The position numbers and the translations under genes were made by a program. Below, one piece after another: positions 1 to 8,609 of a stretch of 64,000 bases of DNA (the stretch's first letter is position 1; each line of letters begins with the position of its first letter). The notes below the pieces were generated by a model. The model was not told the DNA's origin and made no database searches. It worked only from the letters and a program-made list of their open reading frames with translations. Source of the stretch: Amycolatopsis sp. 2-15 (lineage in GTDB: Bacteria > Actinomycetota > Actinomycetes > Mycobacteriales > Pseudonocardiaceae); assembly GCF_030285625.1 (NCBI RefSeq), contig NZ_CP127294.1, positions 5,056,501 to 5,120,500 on the forward strand, given 5' to 3'.

Positions 1-1842
1 GACAACATGCAGGCGCCCAGCGTCGGCGGCGTCCGCCTGCCCAAGGGCCAGGGCGAGACGATCCGGCTGCCGCGTGGTGCCTCGCTGACCGACTTCGCCG
101 AGAAGATCGACGCCAACCCGGCTTCGCTGGTGCAGGTGCTCTTCCACCTCGGCGAGATGGTCACGGCGACGCAGTCCGTGTCCGACGACATCCTCGAGCT
201 GCTCGGCGGCGAGATGAACTACGTCGTCCAGGTCGTGTCCCCCGAGGAGGAGGACCGCGAGCTGCTGGAGACGTTCGACATCACCTATGGCGACGACGCC
301 GGTGGCGAGGAGGACCTGCGGGTCCGGCCGCCGGTCGTGACCATCATGGGTCACGTCGACCACGGTAAGACCCGCCTGCTGGACACGATCCGGAAGACGA
401 AGGTGCGCGAGAGTGAAGCCGGTGGCATCACCCAGCACATCGGCGCCTACCAGATCGAGACCGAGCTCGAGGGCACGCCGCGGCTGATCACCTTCATCGA
501 CACCCCGGGTCACGAGGCGTTCACCGCCATGCGTGCCCGTGGTGCGAACTCGACGGACATCGCGGTGATCGTGGTGGCCGCCGACGACGGGGTCATGCCG
601 CAGACGGTCGAGGCGATCAACCACGCGCAGGCCGCCAAGGCGCCGATCGTGGTCGCGGTCAACAAGATCGACAAGGAAGGCGCCAACCCGCAGAAGATCC
701 GCCAGCAGCTCACCGAGTACAACCTGGTCGCCGAGGAGTACGGCGGCGACACGATGTTCGTGGACATCTCCGCACGGGAGAACATCAACATCGACGGGCT
801 GCTCGAGGCGATCCTGCTGACGGCCGACGCGGCGCTGGACCTCCGGGCCAACCCGGACATGGAGGCCCAGGGTGTCGCGATCGAGGCGCACCTCGACCGC
901 GGTCGCGGTCCGGTGGCCACGGTGCTGGTGCAGCGAGGCACGCTGCGCGTCGGCGATTCCGTCGTCGCGGGCGACGCCTACGGCCGCGTCCGCCGCATGG
1001 TGGACGAGCACAACGTGGACGTCACCGAGGCGCTGCCCTCGCGTCCCGTCCAGGTCATCGGGTTCACCTCGGTGCCGGGCGCGGGCGACACCTTCCTGGT
1101 GGTCGACGAGGACCGCGTCGCCCGGCAGATCGCCGAGCGCCGCTCCGCTCGCACGCGCAACGCGCTCAACGCGTCGCGCCGCAAGCGGGTCAGCCTCGAG
1201 GACCTCGACTCCGCCTTGAAGGAGACGAGCAGCCTCAACCTGATCATCAAGGGTGACAACTCGGGTACCGTCGAGGCGCTCGAGGCGGCACTGCTGCAGC
1301 TGGACGTCGGCGACGACGTCGAGCTGAACGTGGTGCACCGCGGTGTCGGTGGCGTGACCGAGTCGGACATCGACCTGGCGACCGCGTCCGACGCGATCGT
1401 GCTCGGGTTCAACGTCCGGGCCCAGGGCAAGGCGACCGAGCGGGCCACCCGCGAGGGCGTCGACGTCCGGTACTACACGGTCATCTACCAGGCGATCGAC
1501 GAGATCGAGCAGGCCCTCAAGGGCATGCTCAAGCCGGAGTTCGAGGAGGTGGAGCTCGGCCGCGCCGAGGTCCGCGACGTGTTCAAGTCCTCGAAGATCG
1601 GCACGATCGCGGGTTGCCTGGTCATGTCCGGCGAGATCCGGCGCAACGCCAAGGCGCGCCTGCTCCGCGACGGCACCGTCATCGCCGAGAACCTGCCGAT
1701 CAGCTCGCTGCGGCGGTTCAAGGACGACGTGGTCGAGGTCCGTGAAGGGTACGAATGCGGTCTGACGCTGGGTTCGTACAGTGACATCAAGGTCGACGAC
1801 GTGATCGAGACCTACGAGCAGCGGGAGAAGCCCCGTTCGTAA
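1..1842 (+). CDS. infB: Translation initiation factor IF-2, 3' part
   Basis: The gene is cut by the left edge of the window; 613 codons remain of a protein that is usually near 1000 residues in actinomycetes. IF-2 is the GTPase that places initiator fMet-tRNA on the 30S subunit and promotes 50S joining. The fragment starts in the IF2 N-terminal domain and then shows the whole GTPase: P-loop GHVDHGKT at 349-372, the GGITQHIG switch I segment, DTPGHEAF and NKID at 661-672. Domains II, III and the tRNA-binding C domain follow up to TAA at 1840. Reading frame 1 is open from the first base. It heads the infB-ylxP-rbfA-nrnA order that is standard in actinobacteria. Identification is certain; only the start is missing. 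Confidence 0.98.
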   Translation, partial: DNMQAPSVGGVRLPKGQGETIRLPRGASLTDFAEKIDANPASLVQVLFHLGEMVTATQSVSDDILELLGGEMNYVVQVVSPEEEDRELLETFDITYGDDAGGEEDLRVRPPVVTIMGHVDHGKTRLLDTIRKTKVRESEAGGITQHIGAYQIETELEGTPRLITFIDTPGHEAFTAMRARGANSTDIAVIVVAADDGVMPQTVEAINHAQAAKAPIVVAVNKIDKEGANPQKIRQQLTEYNLVAEEYGGDTMFVDISARENINIDGLLEAILLTADAALDLRANPDMEAQGVAIEAHLDRGRGPVATVLVQRGTLRVGDSVVAGDAYGRVRRMVDEHNVDVTEALPSRPVQVIGFTSVPGAGDTFLVVDEDRVARQIAERRSARTRNALNASRRKRVSLEDLDSALKETSSLNLIIKGDNSGTVEALEAALLQLDVGDDVELNVVHRGVGGVTESDIDLATASDAIVLGFNVRAQGKATERATREGVDVRYYTVIYQAIDEIEQALKGMLKPEFEEVELGRAEVRDVFKSSKIGTIAGCLVMSGEIRRNAKARLLRDGTVIAENLPISSLRRFKDDVVEVREGYECGLTLGSYSDIKVDDVIETYEQREKPRS

Positions 1843-1851
1843 CGGCTAGTG

Positions 1852-1953
1852 GGGAGAGGGGCGTGCTCGCAGGCTGCGCCCGCCCCTCTCCCGCCGTCAC
1901 GGTGTTTCTTGGGGGTCGCACCTCCGAACCCCCGCCAGGGGCAAGCCCCCTGG
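1852..1953. repeat. Tandem GC-rich hairpins in the infB-ylxP gap (REP-like)
   Basis: The 148-base gap after infB holds two strong dyads. The first pairs GGGAGAGGGGC (1852-1862) with GCCCCTCTCCC (1882-1892), 11 bp. The second part pairs GGGGGT/ACCCCC (1911-1916, 1928-1933) and CCAGGGGC with GCCCCCTGG (1935-1942, 1945-1953). No T-tract follows, so either a non-U-rich terminator, a processing site between infB and ylxP, or copies of a dispersed palindromic element are possible. The last reading is an inference from the style of the sequence. Confidence 0.5.
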
Positions 1954-1990
1954 ACCCTCGCTGTTCTCACGTTTGTCCTTGAAGGAGACT

Positions 1991-2284
1991 ATGTACGTCG
2001 GAGCTCTCGAGCTCGACATCCTGCTCGACGATGTTCACTCGTTGAAGCAGAAGCGGTCCGTGATCAAACCGGTGGTGGCGGAGGTGCGCAAACGCTTCGC
2101 CGTCTCGGTGGCCGAAGCCGGTCACCTTGACCTCCACCGGCGAGCCCTCATCGGGGTGGCCGTCGTCGCCGCGGGTGGCGAGCACGTCCGGGACGTGCTC
2201 GACTCGTGCGAGCGGTTCGTGGCCTCGCGACCGGAGTTCGCCCTGCTGTCGGCACACCGCCGGGTGCTGGGACCGGACGACTAG
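1991..2284 (+). CDS. ylxP: DUF503 family protein (YlxP)
   Basis: Small protein of 97 residues of the DUF503/YlxP family, nearly always found between infB and rbfA. The family is linked to ribosome maturation by its neighbours, but its biochemical role is not settled. The ATG at 1991 is preceded by GAAGGAG at a good distance, which decides the start over an in-frame upstream alternative. The N-terminal half, MYVGALELDILL followed by a basic KQKRSV segment, is the conserved part; the middle is a predicted ferredoxin-like fold. It is followed 30 bases later by rbfA and is surely cotranscribed with it. Confidence 0.88.
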   Translation: MYVGALELDILLDDVHSLKQKRSVIKPVVAEVRKRFAVSVAEAGHLDLHRRALIGVAVVAAGGEHVRDVLDSCERFVASRPEFALLSAHRRVLGPDD

Positions 2285-2314
2285 ACCGGAGACATTTCAG
2301 AAGGGGACGTTCCC

Positions 2315-2809
2315 ATGGCCGATCCTGCTCGGGCTCGCAAGCTCGCCAAGCGGATCTCGCAGATCGTGGCGTCGGCGATCGAGCACGACATCAAGGACCC
2401 GCGGCTCGGTGCGGTGACCGTCACGGACACCAAGATCACCGCGGACCTGCACGACGCCACGGTGTACTACACGGTGCTGGGCGAGAACCTCGACTCGGCA
2501 CCGGACTTCGCGGGCGCCGCGGCGGCGCTGGAGTCCGCGCGCGGGGTCCTGCGCACCAAGGTCGGGCAGGGCACCGGTGTCCGCTACACCCCGACTCTCA
2601 CCTTCGTCGCCGACAGCATCCCCGACGACGCGCGCCGCATCGAGGAACTCCTCGCCAAGGCCCGCGAGGCCGACGCCGAGGTGGCCCGCCGGGCCACGGG
2701 CGCCCAGCACGCCGGCGACGCGGACCCGTACAAGGCCCCGCGCGAAGACGAGGACGAGACCGACCTCGACCACGACCTCGCCGAAGCCGAAGAGGAGACC
2801 CGAGGCTGA
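2315..2809 (+). CDS. rbfA: Ribosome-binding factor A
   Basis: RbfA binds the 30S subunit and helps late maturation of 16S rRNA, especially its 5' end helix. The 164-residue protein carries a KH-like fold in the first ~115 residues, including the conserved [20 protein letters not shown] segment and the [10 protein letters not shown] strand. The last ~45 residues are a very acidic, low-complexity tail rich in Asp and Glu, a common actinobacterial extension. The ATG is preceded by AGAAGGGG. It ends the infB-ylxP-rbfA unit, and a strong intrinsic terminator follows about 130 bases downstream. Confidence 0.95.
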   Translation: MADPARARKLAKRISQIVASAIEHDIKDPRLGAVTVTDTKITADLHDATVYYTVLGENLDSAPDFAGAAAALESARGVLRTKVGQGTGVRYTPTLTFVADSIPDDARRIEELLAKAREADAEVARRATGAQHAGDADPYKAPREDEDETDLDHDLAEAEEETRG

Positions 2810-2939
2810 AGCGCTCCGGAGGACCCTCGACGTCCCACGACGCGGCGCGCTGTTCGGTGGCGCCGCGCCGTTCGTCGCCACCTCCTCCGGGCGCTCCGCC
2901 CCGCTGGGTACGCCGCCCGCGGCTACCCCGCCCACCAGG

Positions 2940-2983
2940 CCGCCGGCCCTGAACGCACGACGTTCGGGGCCGGCGGTTTTTTT
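2940..2983 (+). terminator. Intrinsic terminator downstream of rbfA
   Basis: A 16-bp stem (2940-2955 with 2961-2976, one G-T pair) closed by the loop CACGA is followed directly by seven T residues (2977-2983). This is a textbook rho-independent terminator. It sits between convergent rbfA and the MarR gene; on the minus strand it lacks a T-tract, so it mainly serves rbfA. Confidence 0.92.
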
Positions 2984-2989
2984 GTCCCT

Positions 2990-3472
2990 TCAGTCCACCG
3001 GCCGGGTGGCCGTCACCGCGTCGGTCAGGGCCTTCAGCAGGTCCAGCACCTGGGGCTGCAGCTCGTCGGGCAGCAAGTCCCACGCCGCGCGCTGGTTGTC
3101 GCGAAGGCGGGTGCGGGCGCGGTCCCAGTGGGCGCGGCCGCGGTCGGTGAGGGCGACGACGACGCGGCGGTCGTCGTGGGCGTGGGGGGTGCGGCGGACG
3201 AGGCCGGCGGACTCCAGGGCCTTCACCGAACGCGTGACGGTGGGCTGGGCGAGCTTCGCCTCCTGCGCGAGCTCGCCGATGGTCATGGCGCCCAGTCGGG
3301 CCAGGGGAGTCACCAGCTGGGCCTGCGAGTCGCTGAGGGCGGAGGCGGCCGCGGCCAGCGCGTCGAGGCGGGCGCGGTTGGTGCGCATGGCCGAGTACAG
3401 CGCGTTGCAGGCGTCGGCGAAGCGGTCGACGTCGGTGTCGGCGGGTTCGGTTGACCCGGAGGGCACGGTCAC
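2990..3472 (-). CDS. MarR family transcriptional regulator
   Basis: Protein of 160 residues with the MarR winged helix. The recognition region reads MTIGELAQEAKLAQPTVTRS and is followed by the wing with the typical DDRR turn (AHDDRRVVVALTDRG). Flanking helices form the dimer interface. MarR proteins usually repress a divergent neighbour and release DNA on binding a small, often aromatic, ligand. Here the divergent neighbour is a gamma-resorcylate-decarboxylase-like amidohydrolase, and a perfect 16-base palindrome lies between the two genes, so control of that enzyme by an aromatic acid is a reasonable inference. GTG at 3472 is chosen as start; a second in-frame GTG lies two codons downstream. 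Confidence 0.88.
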   Translation of the reverse strand: MTVPSGSTEPADTDVDRFADACNALYSAMRTNRARLDALAAAASALSDSQAQLVTPLARLGAMTIGELAQEAKLAQPTVTRSVKALESAGLVRRTPHAHDDRRVVVALTDRGRAHWDRARTRLRDNQRAAWDLLPDELQPQVLDLLKALTDAVTATRPVD

Positions 3473-3496
3473 CCGGAAAGATTAGATCACCGAAGT

Positions 3497-3512
3497 ACAT
3501 AGCATGCTATGT
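3497..3512. promoter_or_regulatory. Perfect 16-bp palindrome, probable MarR operator
   Basis: ACATAGCATGCTATGT is its own reverse complement and lies between the divergent MarR gene (start 3472) and the amidohydrolase gene (start 3543). Length, AT-rich centre and position match MarR operators. It is the most AT-rich stretch of the gap, so it probably overlaps a -10 element. Confidence 0.75.
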
Positions 3513-3542
3513 TCAGCTCACGGAACCGAGAGGCGACGCAGC

Positions 3543-4514
3543 ATGGTCCGCAAGATTGCCCTCGAGGAACACTTCGGCACTGCCGACCCCGACATCGTCG
3601 AGCAGTCGCGCGAGCACTTCACCGAGCAGACGTGGCCGCCGCACCGCCGTCAGTTGCTGGACGTGCAGGACGAGCGCCTGAGGCTGATGGACGAGGCCGG
3701 CATCGAGTTCGTCGCGCTTTCCTTGCTGGCGCCCGGAATCCAGGGCCTGCCCGACCGCGCGCAGGCCGTGGACTGGGCGCGGCGCACGAACGATGTCGCC
3801 GCCCGGCACGTGGAGCTGAGGCCGGATCGGTTCGCCGCGTTCGCCGCGCTTCCGTTGCAGGATCCCGAAGAAGCCGTCGGCGAGCTGCGCCGCGCAGTGA
3901 CCGAGCTGGGCTTCAAGGGCGCGCTGGTGAACGGGTTCTCCGAAGTGGACGGTGACCGGATCGCCTATCTCGACGAGCCGCAGTACCGGCCGTTCTGGGC
4001 TGCCGTGGAAGACCTGGGGGTGCCGGTGTACCTGCACCCGCGTGATCCGCTGCCGCGCGACAGCCGGATGCTCGAAGGCCACCCGTGGCTCTACGGCTCG
4101 GCGTGGGGCTTCTCGGTGGAAACCGGCACGCACGCGTTGCGGCTCATGGCGAGCGGCCTGTTCGACGAACACCCCGGCGTACAGGTGATCCTCGGGCACC
4201 TGGGCGAGCTGCTGCCGTTCAACATCTGGCGCACCGATCACCGGCTGAAGGTCAAGCCCGCGGGCATCCCGGCGCGCAAGCCGCTGCGCGAATACCTGCG
4301 TGCGAACTTCCACCTCACCACGAGCGGCAACTTCGCCAGGCCCGAGCTGCTGTTCACGATCGACGAGGTCGGCGCCGACCGGGTGCTGTTCTCCGCGGAC
4401 TACCCGTTCGAGTCGATGGGCGAGGCCGCCGCGTGGTTCGACGCGCTGGACCTCGACCACGAGGTGCACGAGAAGATCGCGGAAGGCAACGCGCGCAAGC
4501 TCCTCGAGCTCTGA
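3543..4514 (+). CDS. Amidohydrolase 2 family, gamma-resorcylate decarboxylase-like
   Basis: Metal-dependent enzyme of 323 residues in the ACMSD/amidohydrolase_2 family. The opening MVRKIALEEHF supplies Glu8 and His10; His165 in VYLHPRDP, His219 in GHLGE and Asp286 in SADYPFES complete the divalent-metal site, at almost the positions known for 2,6-dihydroxybenzoate (gamma-resorcylate) decarboxylase. The likely reaction is non-oxidative, reversible decarboxylation of a hydroxylated aromatic acid such as gamma-resorcylate, a vanillate-type acid or a related compound; the exact substrate cannot be read from sequence. The ATG at 3543 has GAGAGG upstream and gives the canonical N-terminus; an upstream in-frame ATG lies inside the palindrome and was rejected. 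It is divergent from the MarR gene and probably repressed by it. Confidence 0.88.
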   Translation: MVRKIALEEHFGTADPDIVEQSREHFTEQTWPPHRRQLLDVQDERLRLMDEAGIEFVALSLLAPGIQGLPDRAQAVDWARRTNDVAARHVELRPDRFAAFAALPLQDPEEAVGELRRAVTELGFKGALVNGFSEVDGDRIAYLDEPQYRPFWAAVEDLGVPVYLHPRDPLPRDSRMLEGHPWLYGSAWGFSVETGTHALRLMASGLFDEHPGVQVILGHLGELLPFNIWRTDHRLKVKPAGIPARKPLREYLRANFHLTTSGNFARPELLFTIDEVGADRVLFSADYPFESMGEAAAWFDALDLDHEVHEKIAEGNARKLLEL

Positions 4515-4527
4515 CCGCAAAGGACGG

Positions 4528-5568
4528 TCAAGGCTTCGACGCCACCACGAGGTCGCGCTCGATCGCCTGGTCCACGCGGTGGGCGAACTCCTCGTACGGC
4601 CCGCCTTCGCGCACGTCGAGGCCGGCGCGCGCGAGCACCGCGACGAGTTCCTCGCGCGGCAGGACGTTGAGGTTCCACGAGATCCCGAGCGCCCCGCCCG
4701 GGCGGAGCACGCGTGTCCACACGGGAACGGCCGCCGCCAGCAGGTCGCGCGGGCTGCGCGCGAGGCTCGCGTCCTGCGTGCGGTGGCTGCCGTGCTGCAC
4801 GCCGTACGGCGCGTCGGTCACGATCACGTCCACGGAGTTCGCGCGCAGCAGCTCGTCGGTGGTGAGGGTGTCGGCGTTGAAGTAGGTGAGCCGGCGCGTC
4901 TGCCCGCCCTTGTAGTCGTCCTTGTCGAACGCGTACTCGACGTCGAGGCGGCGCCCGAGGCGGACCTTGTTGCGCCGCAGCTGCCCGGAGTCGGCGGTGT
5001 GCTTCACGCGCTTGGTGCGCAGCCAGGTCTTGAGGAACTGCTCGTAGGCCTCGAAGTCCTTGCCGTCCACGTCGAGGCCGGTGGCGTCGAAGCCGTACAT
5101 CACGGCCTGGTTCAGCGTGGTGCCGCGGCCGCACAGCGGGTCGAGCAGCGTCCGCGGGCGGTCGAGCCACCCGGTCGGGTCGGCGGTGGCGAGCAGGGTG
5201 ACGTTGAGCAGCAGCTTCGTGAACTGCTCATTGGTCTTGCCCGCGTACTTCTGGATCGTCAGCAGGTCCGAGTCCGTCTTCGCCAGCGGCCGCACCAGAA
5301 CGGGGCGCAGCACGCCGTCGCCCAGCTCGAACAGGGCGTAGAGCGAGGACAGGTTGGACAGCAGCGCCACGTCCGGCTCGCTCAGCGGCACCGGCGTCGA
5401 GAACTTGACGTAGCCCACGCCGCCGAGCTCCACCTCCTCGGCCTCCGACAGCTCGGCGGAGAGCCCGGCCGCGCCGAACACCGCCAGCTCGGCCCGCAGC
5501 AGCGCGGGCGACGAGGCGGCGTAGACCCGGTTGGCGGACGGGTGAACGAGGATCGCGTACTCAGGCAT
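4528..5568 (-). CDS. TRM11-like RNA/DNA methyltransferase
   Basis: Protein of 346 residues with a SAM-dependent methyltransferase fold in its C-terminal half. The motif LLDPLCGRGTTLNQAV marks the SAM site, and VTDAPYG stands where N-methyltransferases have (D/N)PPY. The N-terminal ~150 residues resemble a substrate-binding domain rather than a plain THUMP domain. The arrangement recalls TRM11-type tRNA guanosine N2-methyltransferases and the UPF0020 family, so an RNA base is the likely target (inference). ATG at 5568 is set by the TACGCT hexamer seven bases upstream, which suggests a leaderless mRNA. It is divergent from nrnA with only 25 bases between the starts and convergent with the decarboxylase gene. 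Confidence 0.75.
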   Translation of the reverse strand: MPEYAILVHPSANRVYAASSPALLRAELAVFGAAGLSAELSEAEEVELGGVGYVKFSTPVPLSEPDVALLSNLSSLYALFELGDGVLRPVLVRPLAKTDSDLLTIQKYAGKTNEQFTKLLLNVTLLATADPTGWLDRPRTLLDPLCGRGTTLNQAVMYGFDATGLDVDGKDFEAYEQFLKTWLRTKRVKHTADSGQLRRNKVRLGRRLDVEYAFDKDDYKGGQTRRLTYFNADTLTTDELLRANSVDVIVTDAPYGVQHGSHRTQDASLARSPRDLLAAAVPVWTRVLRPGGALGISWNLNVLPREELVAVLARAGLDVREGGPYEEFAHRVDQAIERDLVVASKP

Positions 5569-5575
5569 CCCGCAG

Positions 5576-5585
5576 AGCGTAGCGT
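5576..5585. promoter_or_regulatory. Overlapping divergent -10 elements
   Basis: TAGCGT (plus strand, 5580-5585) ends eight bases before the GTG of nrnA. TACGCT on the minus strand (5576-5581) ends seven bases before the ATG of the methyltransferase gene. The two hexamers share the bases TA at 5580-5581. Both fit actinomycete -10 boxes of leaderless transcripts, so the two promoters should compete for RNA polymerase. Read from sequence and consensus only. Confidence 0.55.
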
Positions 5586-5593
5586 GACGCACT

Positions 5594-6619
5594 GTGACAG
5601 CTACTTTGGCGCAGGACATCGAAGCCGCCGCCGCCCTGCTCGCCGGGGCCACCGACGTGACGCTGCTGGGCCACGTGCGCCCGGACGCCGACGCGCTCGG
5701 CAGCGCACTGGCCCTCGGCCACGTGCTGCGCCGGCGCGGCGCCCGCGTGCGCGTGTCCTTCGGCGAGCCCGACGAAGCCCCCGAGACGCTGACCTGGCTC
5801 GACGTCGACGGGCTGCTCACCAAGCCCGGCGACCTGCCTGCGTCGGAGCAGTTGCTGGTCGCGCTCGACACCCCGGTGCCCGCGCGTCTGGGCCGGCTCG
5901 CCGGACGCGTCGACGCCGTCCGCGCCGCCGGTGGCGCCGTGCTGGTGGTGGACCACCACGCCACCAACGCGTTCTACGGCACGCACCACGTGGTCGACGA
6001 GGCCACCGAGGCGACCGCCGTGCTCGTCACGCAGATCATCGAGGCGATGGGTGTCGAGCTGGACGAACCGGCCGCGCGCTGCCTGTACGCGGGGATAGTC
6101 ACGGACACCAGCGGTTTCCGCCGCGCCCGCCCGGAAACGCACCGGATCGCCGCGCGCCTGCTGGAGGCCGGCGTCGACCCGACGGAGGTGGCGCGGCGGA
6201 TCGTGGACGACCACCCGTTCGCGTGGCTGCCGATGCTCTCGGCCGTGCTGTCCGAAGCGGAGCTGGAGCCGGAAGCCGCGCAGGGCTTCGGGTTCGTGCA
6301 CGCGGTGGTGCGCTCGGCCGTCGCGGCGAGCGTGCGGCCGGAGGAGGTGGAGTCGGTGATCGACGTGGTCCGCGCGACGCGGGAGGCCGGCGTCGCCGGG
6401 GTGCTGAAGGAGTTCGCGCCCGCCTCGCGGGGTTCGGTGTGGACGGTCTCGCTGCGGTCCGCGGGCCGGGTCGACGTGTCGTCGGTGGCCTCGGAATTCG
6501 GCGGCGGCGGGCACCGGATGGCCGCGGGCTGCACGATGGAGGGTACGTCGGACGACGTGCTGGCGCGGCTGCGCGACGCGCTCGGCCGGGCGCCGCTGCT
6601 GGGGAACCGGAGTGCCTGA
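5594..6619 (+). CDS. nrnA: DHH/DHHA1 phosphoesterase, NrnA type
   Basis: Bifunctional oligoribonuclease/pAp phosphatase of 341 residues, homologous to mycobacterial Rv2837c, which also cleaves cyclic dinucleotide products. It degrades 2-5 nt RNA fragments and dephosphorylates 3'-phosphoadenosine 5'-phosphate. The DHH domain fills the first ~190 residues: HVRPDADALGSALAL gives the first metal ligands and VVDHHATN the signature. The DHHA1 domain with GGGGHRMAAG is near the C-terminus. GTG at 5594 follows TAGCGT by eight bases, which suggests a leaderless transcript. Its stop at 6617-6619 overlaps the start of the P450 remnant. In related actinobacteria it lies directly between rbfA and dinF; here other genes have been inserted on its left. 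Confidence 0.92.
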   Translation: MTATLAQDIEAAAALLAGATDVTLLGHVRPDADALGSALALGHVLRRRGARVRVSFGEPDEAPETLTWLDVDGLLTKPGDLPASEQLLVALDTPVPARLGRLAGRVDAVRAAGGAVLVVDHHATNAFYGTHHVVDEATEATAVLVTQIIEAMGVELDEPAARCLYAGIVTDTSGFRRARPETHRIAARLLEAGVDPTEVARRIVDDHPFAWLPMLSAVLSEAELEPEAAQGFGFVHAVVRSAVAASVRPEEVESVIDVVRATREAGVAGVLKEFAPASRGSVWTVSLRSAGRVDVSSVASEFGGGGHRMAAGCTMEGTSDDVLARLRDALGRAPLLGNRSA

Positions 6620-7208
6620 ACCCGTCCGGTCCGACGACGAGTTCCCGGCCGGCCCGGCTGCGCGCGTACCCCCGGCTGCGCGCCGCCGTGCACCGCGCGG
6701 AGTCCCCCGAGGGCGCGCCGACCTGGCTGGTCACGCGCTACGCCGAGGTCAAGGCCGGCCTCGTCGACCCACGGCTCTCGCCGGACAAGGCGAACTCGTC
6801 GTCGCCCCGGACCTCACAGGCGGAGTCCTTTGTGGACGAGGTCCTGCGCCACACGTCCCCGGTGCAGCTCGTCATCCGCCGATTTCCCTTGCCGGACCTC
6901 GGAACAGGCGACACCAATGATCCCGGCCGGCGACACCGTCCTGGTCGCCTCGCCTCCGCCCACCGCGACGACACGGTGTTCGAAGCCCCGGACACCTTCG
7001 ACGCCCACCGCCCCGACAACCCCCACTTCGCCTTCGGCCACGCCCCCACTTCTGCCTCGGCGCACCCCTGGCCCGCCTCGTACTGGAGATCGGCTTCGAC
7101 ACCCTGCTGCGCCGCTTCCCGGCGATGGCCCCGGCCGGCGACCCGGTGTGGCGCTCGTCGCTCCGCAGCCGTGGGCCGGCGACCCTGCCGGTGATCCTGC
7201 GCGCTTGA
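6612..7208 (+). pseudogene. Cytochrome P450 remnant (internal deletion plus frameshifts)
   Basis: Pieces of a P450 are readable in shifting frames. First comes an N-terminal segment, LRAYPRLRAAVHRAESPEG followed by TWLVTRYAEVKAGL. Then comes a jump straight to the K-helix region FVDEVLRHTSPVQLVIRR, followed by PAGDTVLVA, RDDTVFEAPDTFDAHR and FAFGHAP. The haem-ligand motif FCLGAPLARL is present with its Cys codon at 7053-7055, but one C is missing from a C-run at about 7042-7048, so it is out of frame with FGHAP. The central ~250 residues, including the I helix with its oxygen-binding Thr, are gone. A P450 is normally near 400 residues; only about 200 codons remain. The coding start overlaps nrnA by eight bases. 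It cannot encode a working enzyme. Confidence 0.87.
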
Positions 7209-7245
7209 CGTCCGGAATGTCGGCCGCGGTCGTTACGCTCCCGGG

Positions 7246-8589
7246 GTGCCTGATGAAGCCCCGCCTGCTCCGCCCGTGACCTCCGAGGACCGGATCCCCG
7301 CGCGCCGGGTGCTCGGGCTCGCCGTGCCCGCGCTGGGGGTGCTCGCTGCGGAGCCGTTGTACGTGCTGGTGGACACGGCGGTGGTGGGGCACCTCGGCGC
7401 GCTGCCGCTGGCGGGGCTGGCGCTGGGCGGGGTGGTGCTGTCGCAGATCTCCACGCAGCTCACGTTCCTGTCCTACGGAACGACCTCGCGCACCGCGCGG
7501 CTGCACGGCGCCGGGCGGCGGCGCGACGCGGTGAGCGAAGGCGTCCAGGCCACGTGGCTGGCGGTGCTCGTGGGGCTGGTGCTGCTGGTGGCGGGCCAGC
7601 TGCTGGCCGGGCCGATCGCCCGGGCGCTGTCGGGCAGTGACGAGATCGCGGCGGAGGCCGTGTCGTGGCTGCGGATCGCGCTGTTCGGGGCGCCGCTGAT
7701 CCTCGTCACCATGGCCGGCAACGGCTGGATGCGCGGGGTGCAGGACGCGGCCCGCCCGCTGCGCTACGTGCTGGCGGGCAACGGCATCTCGGCCGTGCTG
7801 TGCCCGGTGCTCGTCTACGTCGCGGGGCTGGGCCTGGAGGGTTCGGCGATCGCCAACGTCGTGGCGCAGGTGGTTTCGGCGTCGCTGTTCTTCGCGGCGC
7901 TGGTGCGCGAGCGCGTGCCGCTGCGGCCGGACTTCGGCGTGATGCGCGCGCAGCTGAGCCTGGGCCGCGATCTCGTGCTGCGCAGCCTCGCGTTCCAGGC
8001 GTGTTTCGTCTCGGCGGCGGCCGTGGCGGCGCGCACGTCGACGGAAGCCGTCGGCGCGCACCAGGTCGTGCTGCAGCTGTGGACGTTCCTCTCGCTCGTG
8101 CTCGACTCCGTCGCGATCGCCGCGCAGTCGCTCGTCGGCGCGGCCCTGGGCGGGGGAGCCGCGCGGCAGGCGCGCGGGGTCGCGAACCAGATCGTCGCGT
8201 ACGGGCTGGTGCTCGGCTGCGTCCTGTGCGTGCTCTTCGGCGCGTTGTGGAGCACCCTGCCGCACGCGTTCACGTCCGATCCGGGGGTGCTCGCGGAGAT
8301 CCCGCACGCGTGGTGGTTCTTCGTGGCGCTGCAACCGATCGCGGGCGTGGTGTTCGCGCTCGACGGCGTGCTGCTGGGCGCCGGCGACGCCGCGTTCCTG
8401 CGCACCGCCACGCTCGTCAGCGCGGGCCTGGGCTTCCTGCCGCTGATCTGGCTGTCACTCGCGTTCGGCTGGGGGCTCACGGGCATCTGGACGGGCCTGT
8501 CGCTGTTCATGGTGTTCCGTCTGGCCGCCGTGCTGATCCGCTGGCGCTCCGGCCGCTGGGCGGTGGTCGGGGCCGTCCGCGGCGCCTGA
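7246..8589 (+). CDS. dinF: MATE family efflux transporter (DinF type)
   Basis: Integral membrane protein of 447 residues with about 12 hydrophobic segments arranged as two six-helix bundles, the MATE layout. The conserved opening PLYVLVDTAVVGHLGALPLAGLALG and the internal GAHQVVLQLWTF motif are typical of the DinF branch, homologous to mycobacterial Rv2836c. Such proteins export cationic drugs or metabolites in exchange for H+ or Na+. GTG at 7246 follows TACGCT by six bases, which suggests leaderless expression. The gene follows nrnA in many actinobacteria, so its place is ancestral and the P450 remnant lies between them. Confidence 0.9.
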   Translation: MPDEAPPAPPVTSEDRIPARRVLGLAVPALGVLAAEPLYVLVDTAVVGHLGALPLAGLALGGVVLSQISTQLTFLSYGTTSRTARLHGAGRRRDAVSEGVQATWLAVLVGLVLLVAGQLLAGPIARALSGSDEIAAEAVSWLRIALFGAPLILVTMAGNGWMRGVQDAARPLRYVLAGNGISAVLCPVLVYVAGLGLEGSAIANVVAQVVSASLFFAALVRERVPLRPDFGVMRAQLSLGRDLVLRSLAFQACFVSAAAVAARTSTEAVGAHQVVLQLWTFLSLVLDSVAIAAQSLVGAALGGGAARQARGVANQIVAYGLVLGCVLCVLFGALWSTLPHAFTSDPGVLAEIPHAWWFFVALQPIAGVVFALDGVLLGAGDAAFLRTATLVSAGLGFLPLIWLSLAFGWGLTGIWTGLSLFMVFRLAAVLIRWRSGRWAVVGAVRGA

Positions 8590-8609
8590 GCCCGTGCCAA
8601 GGTGGAGCC

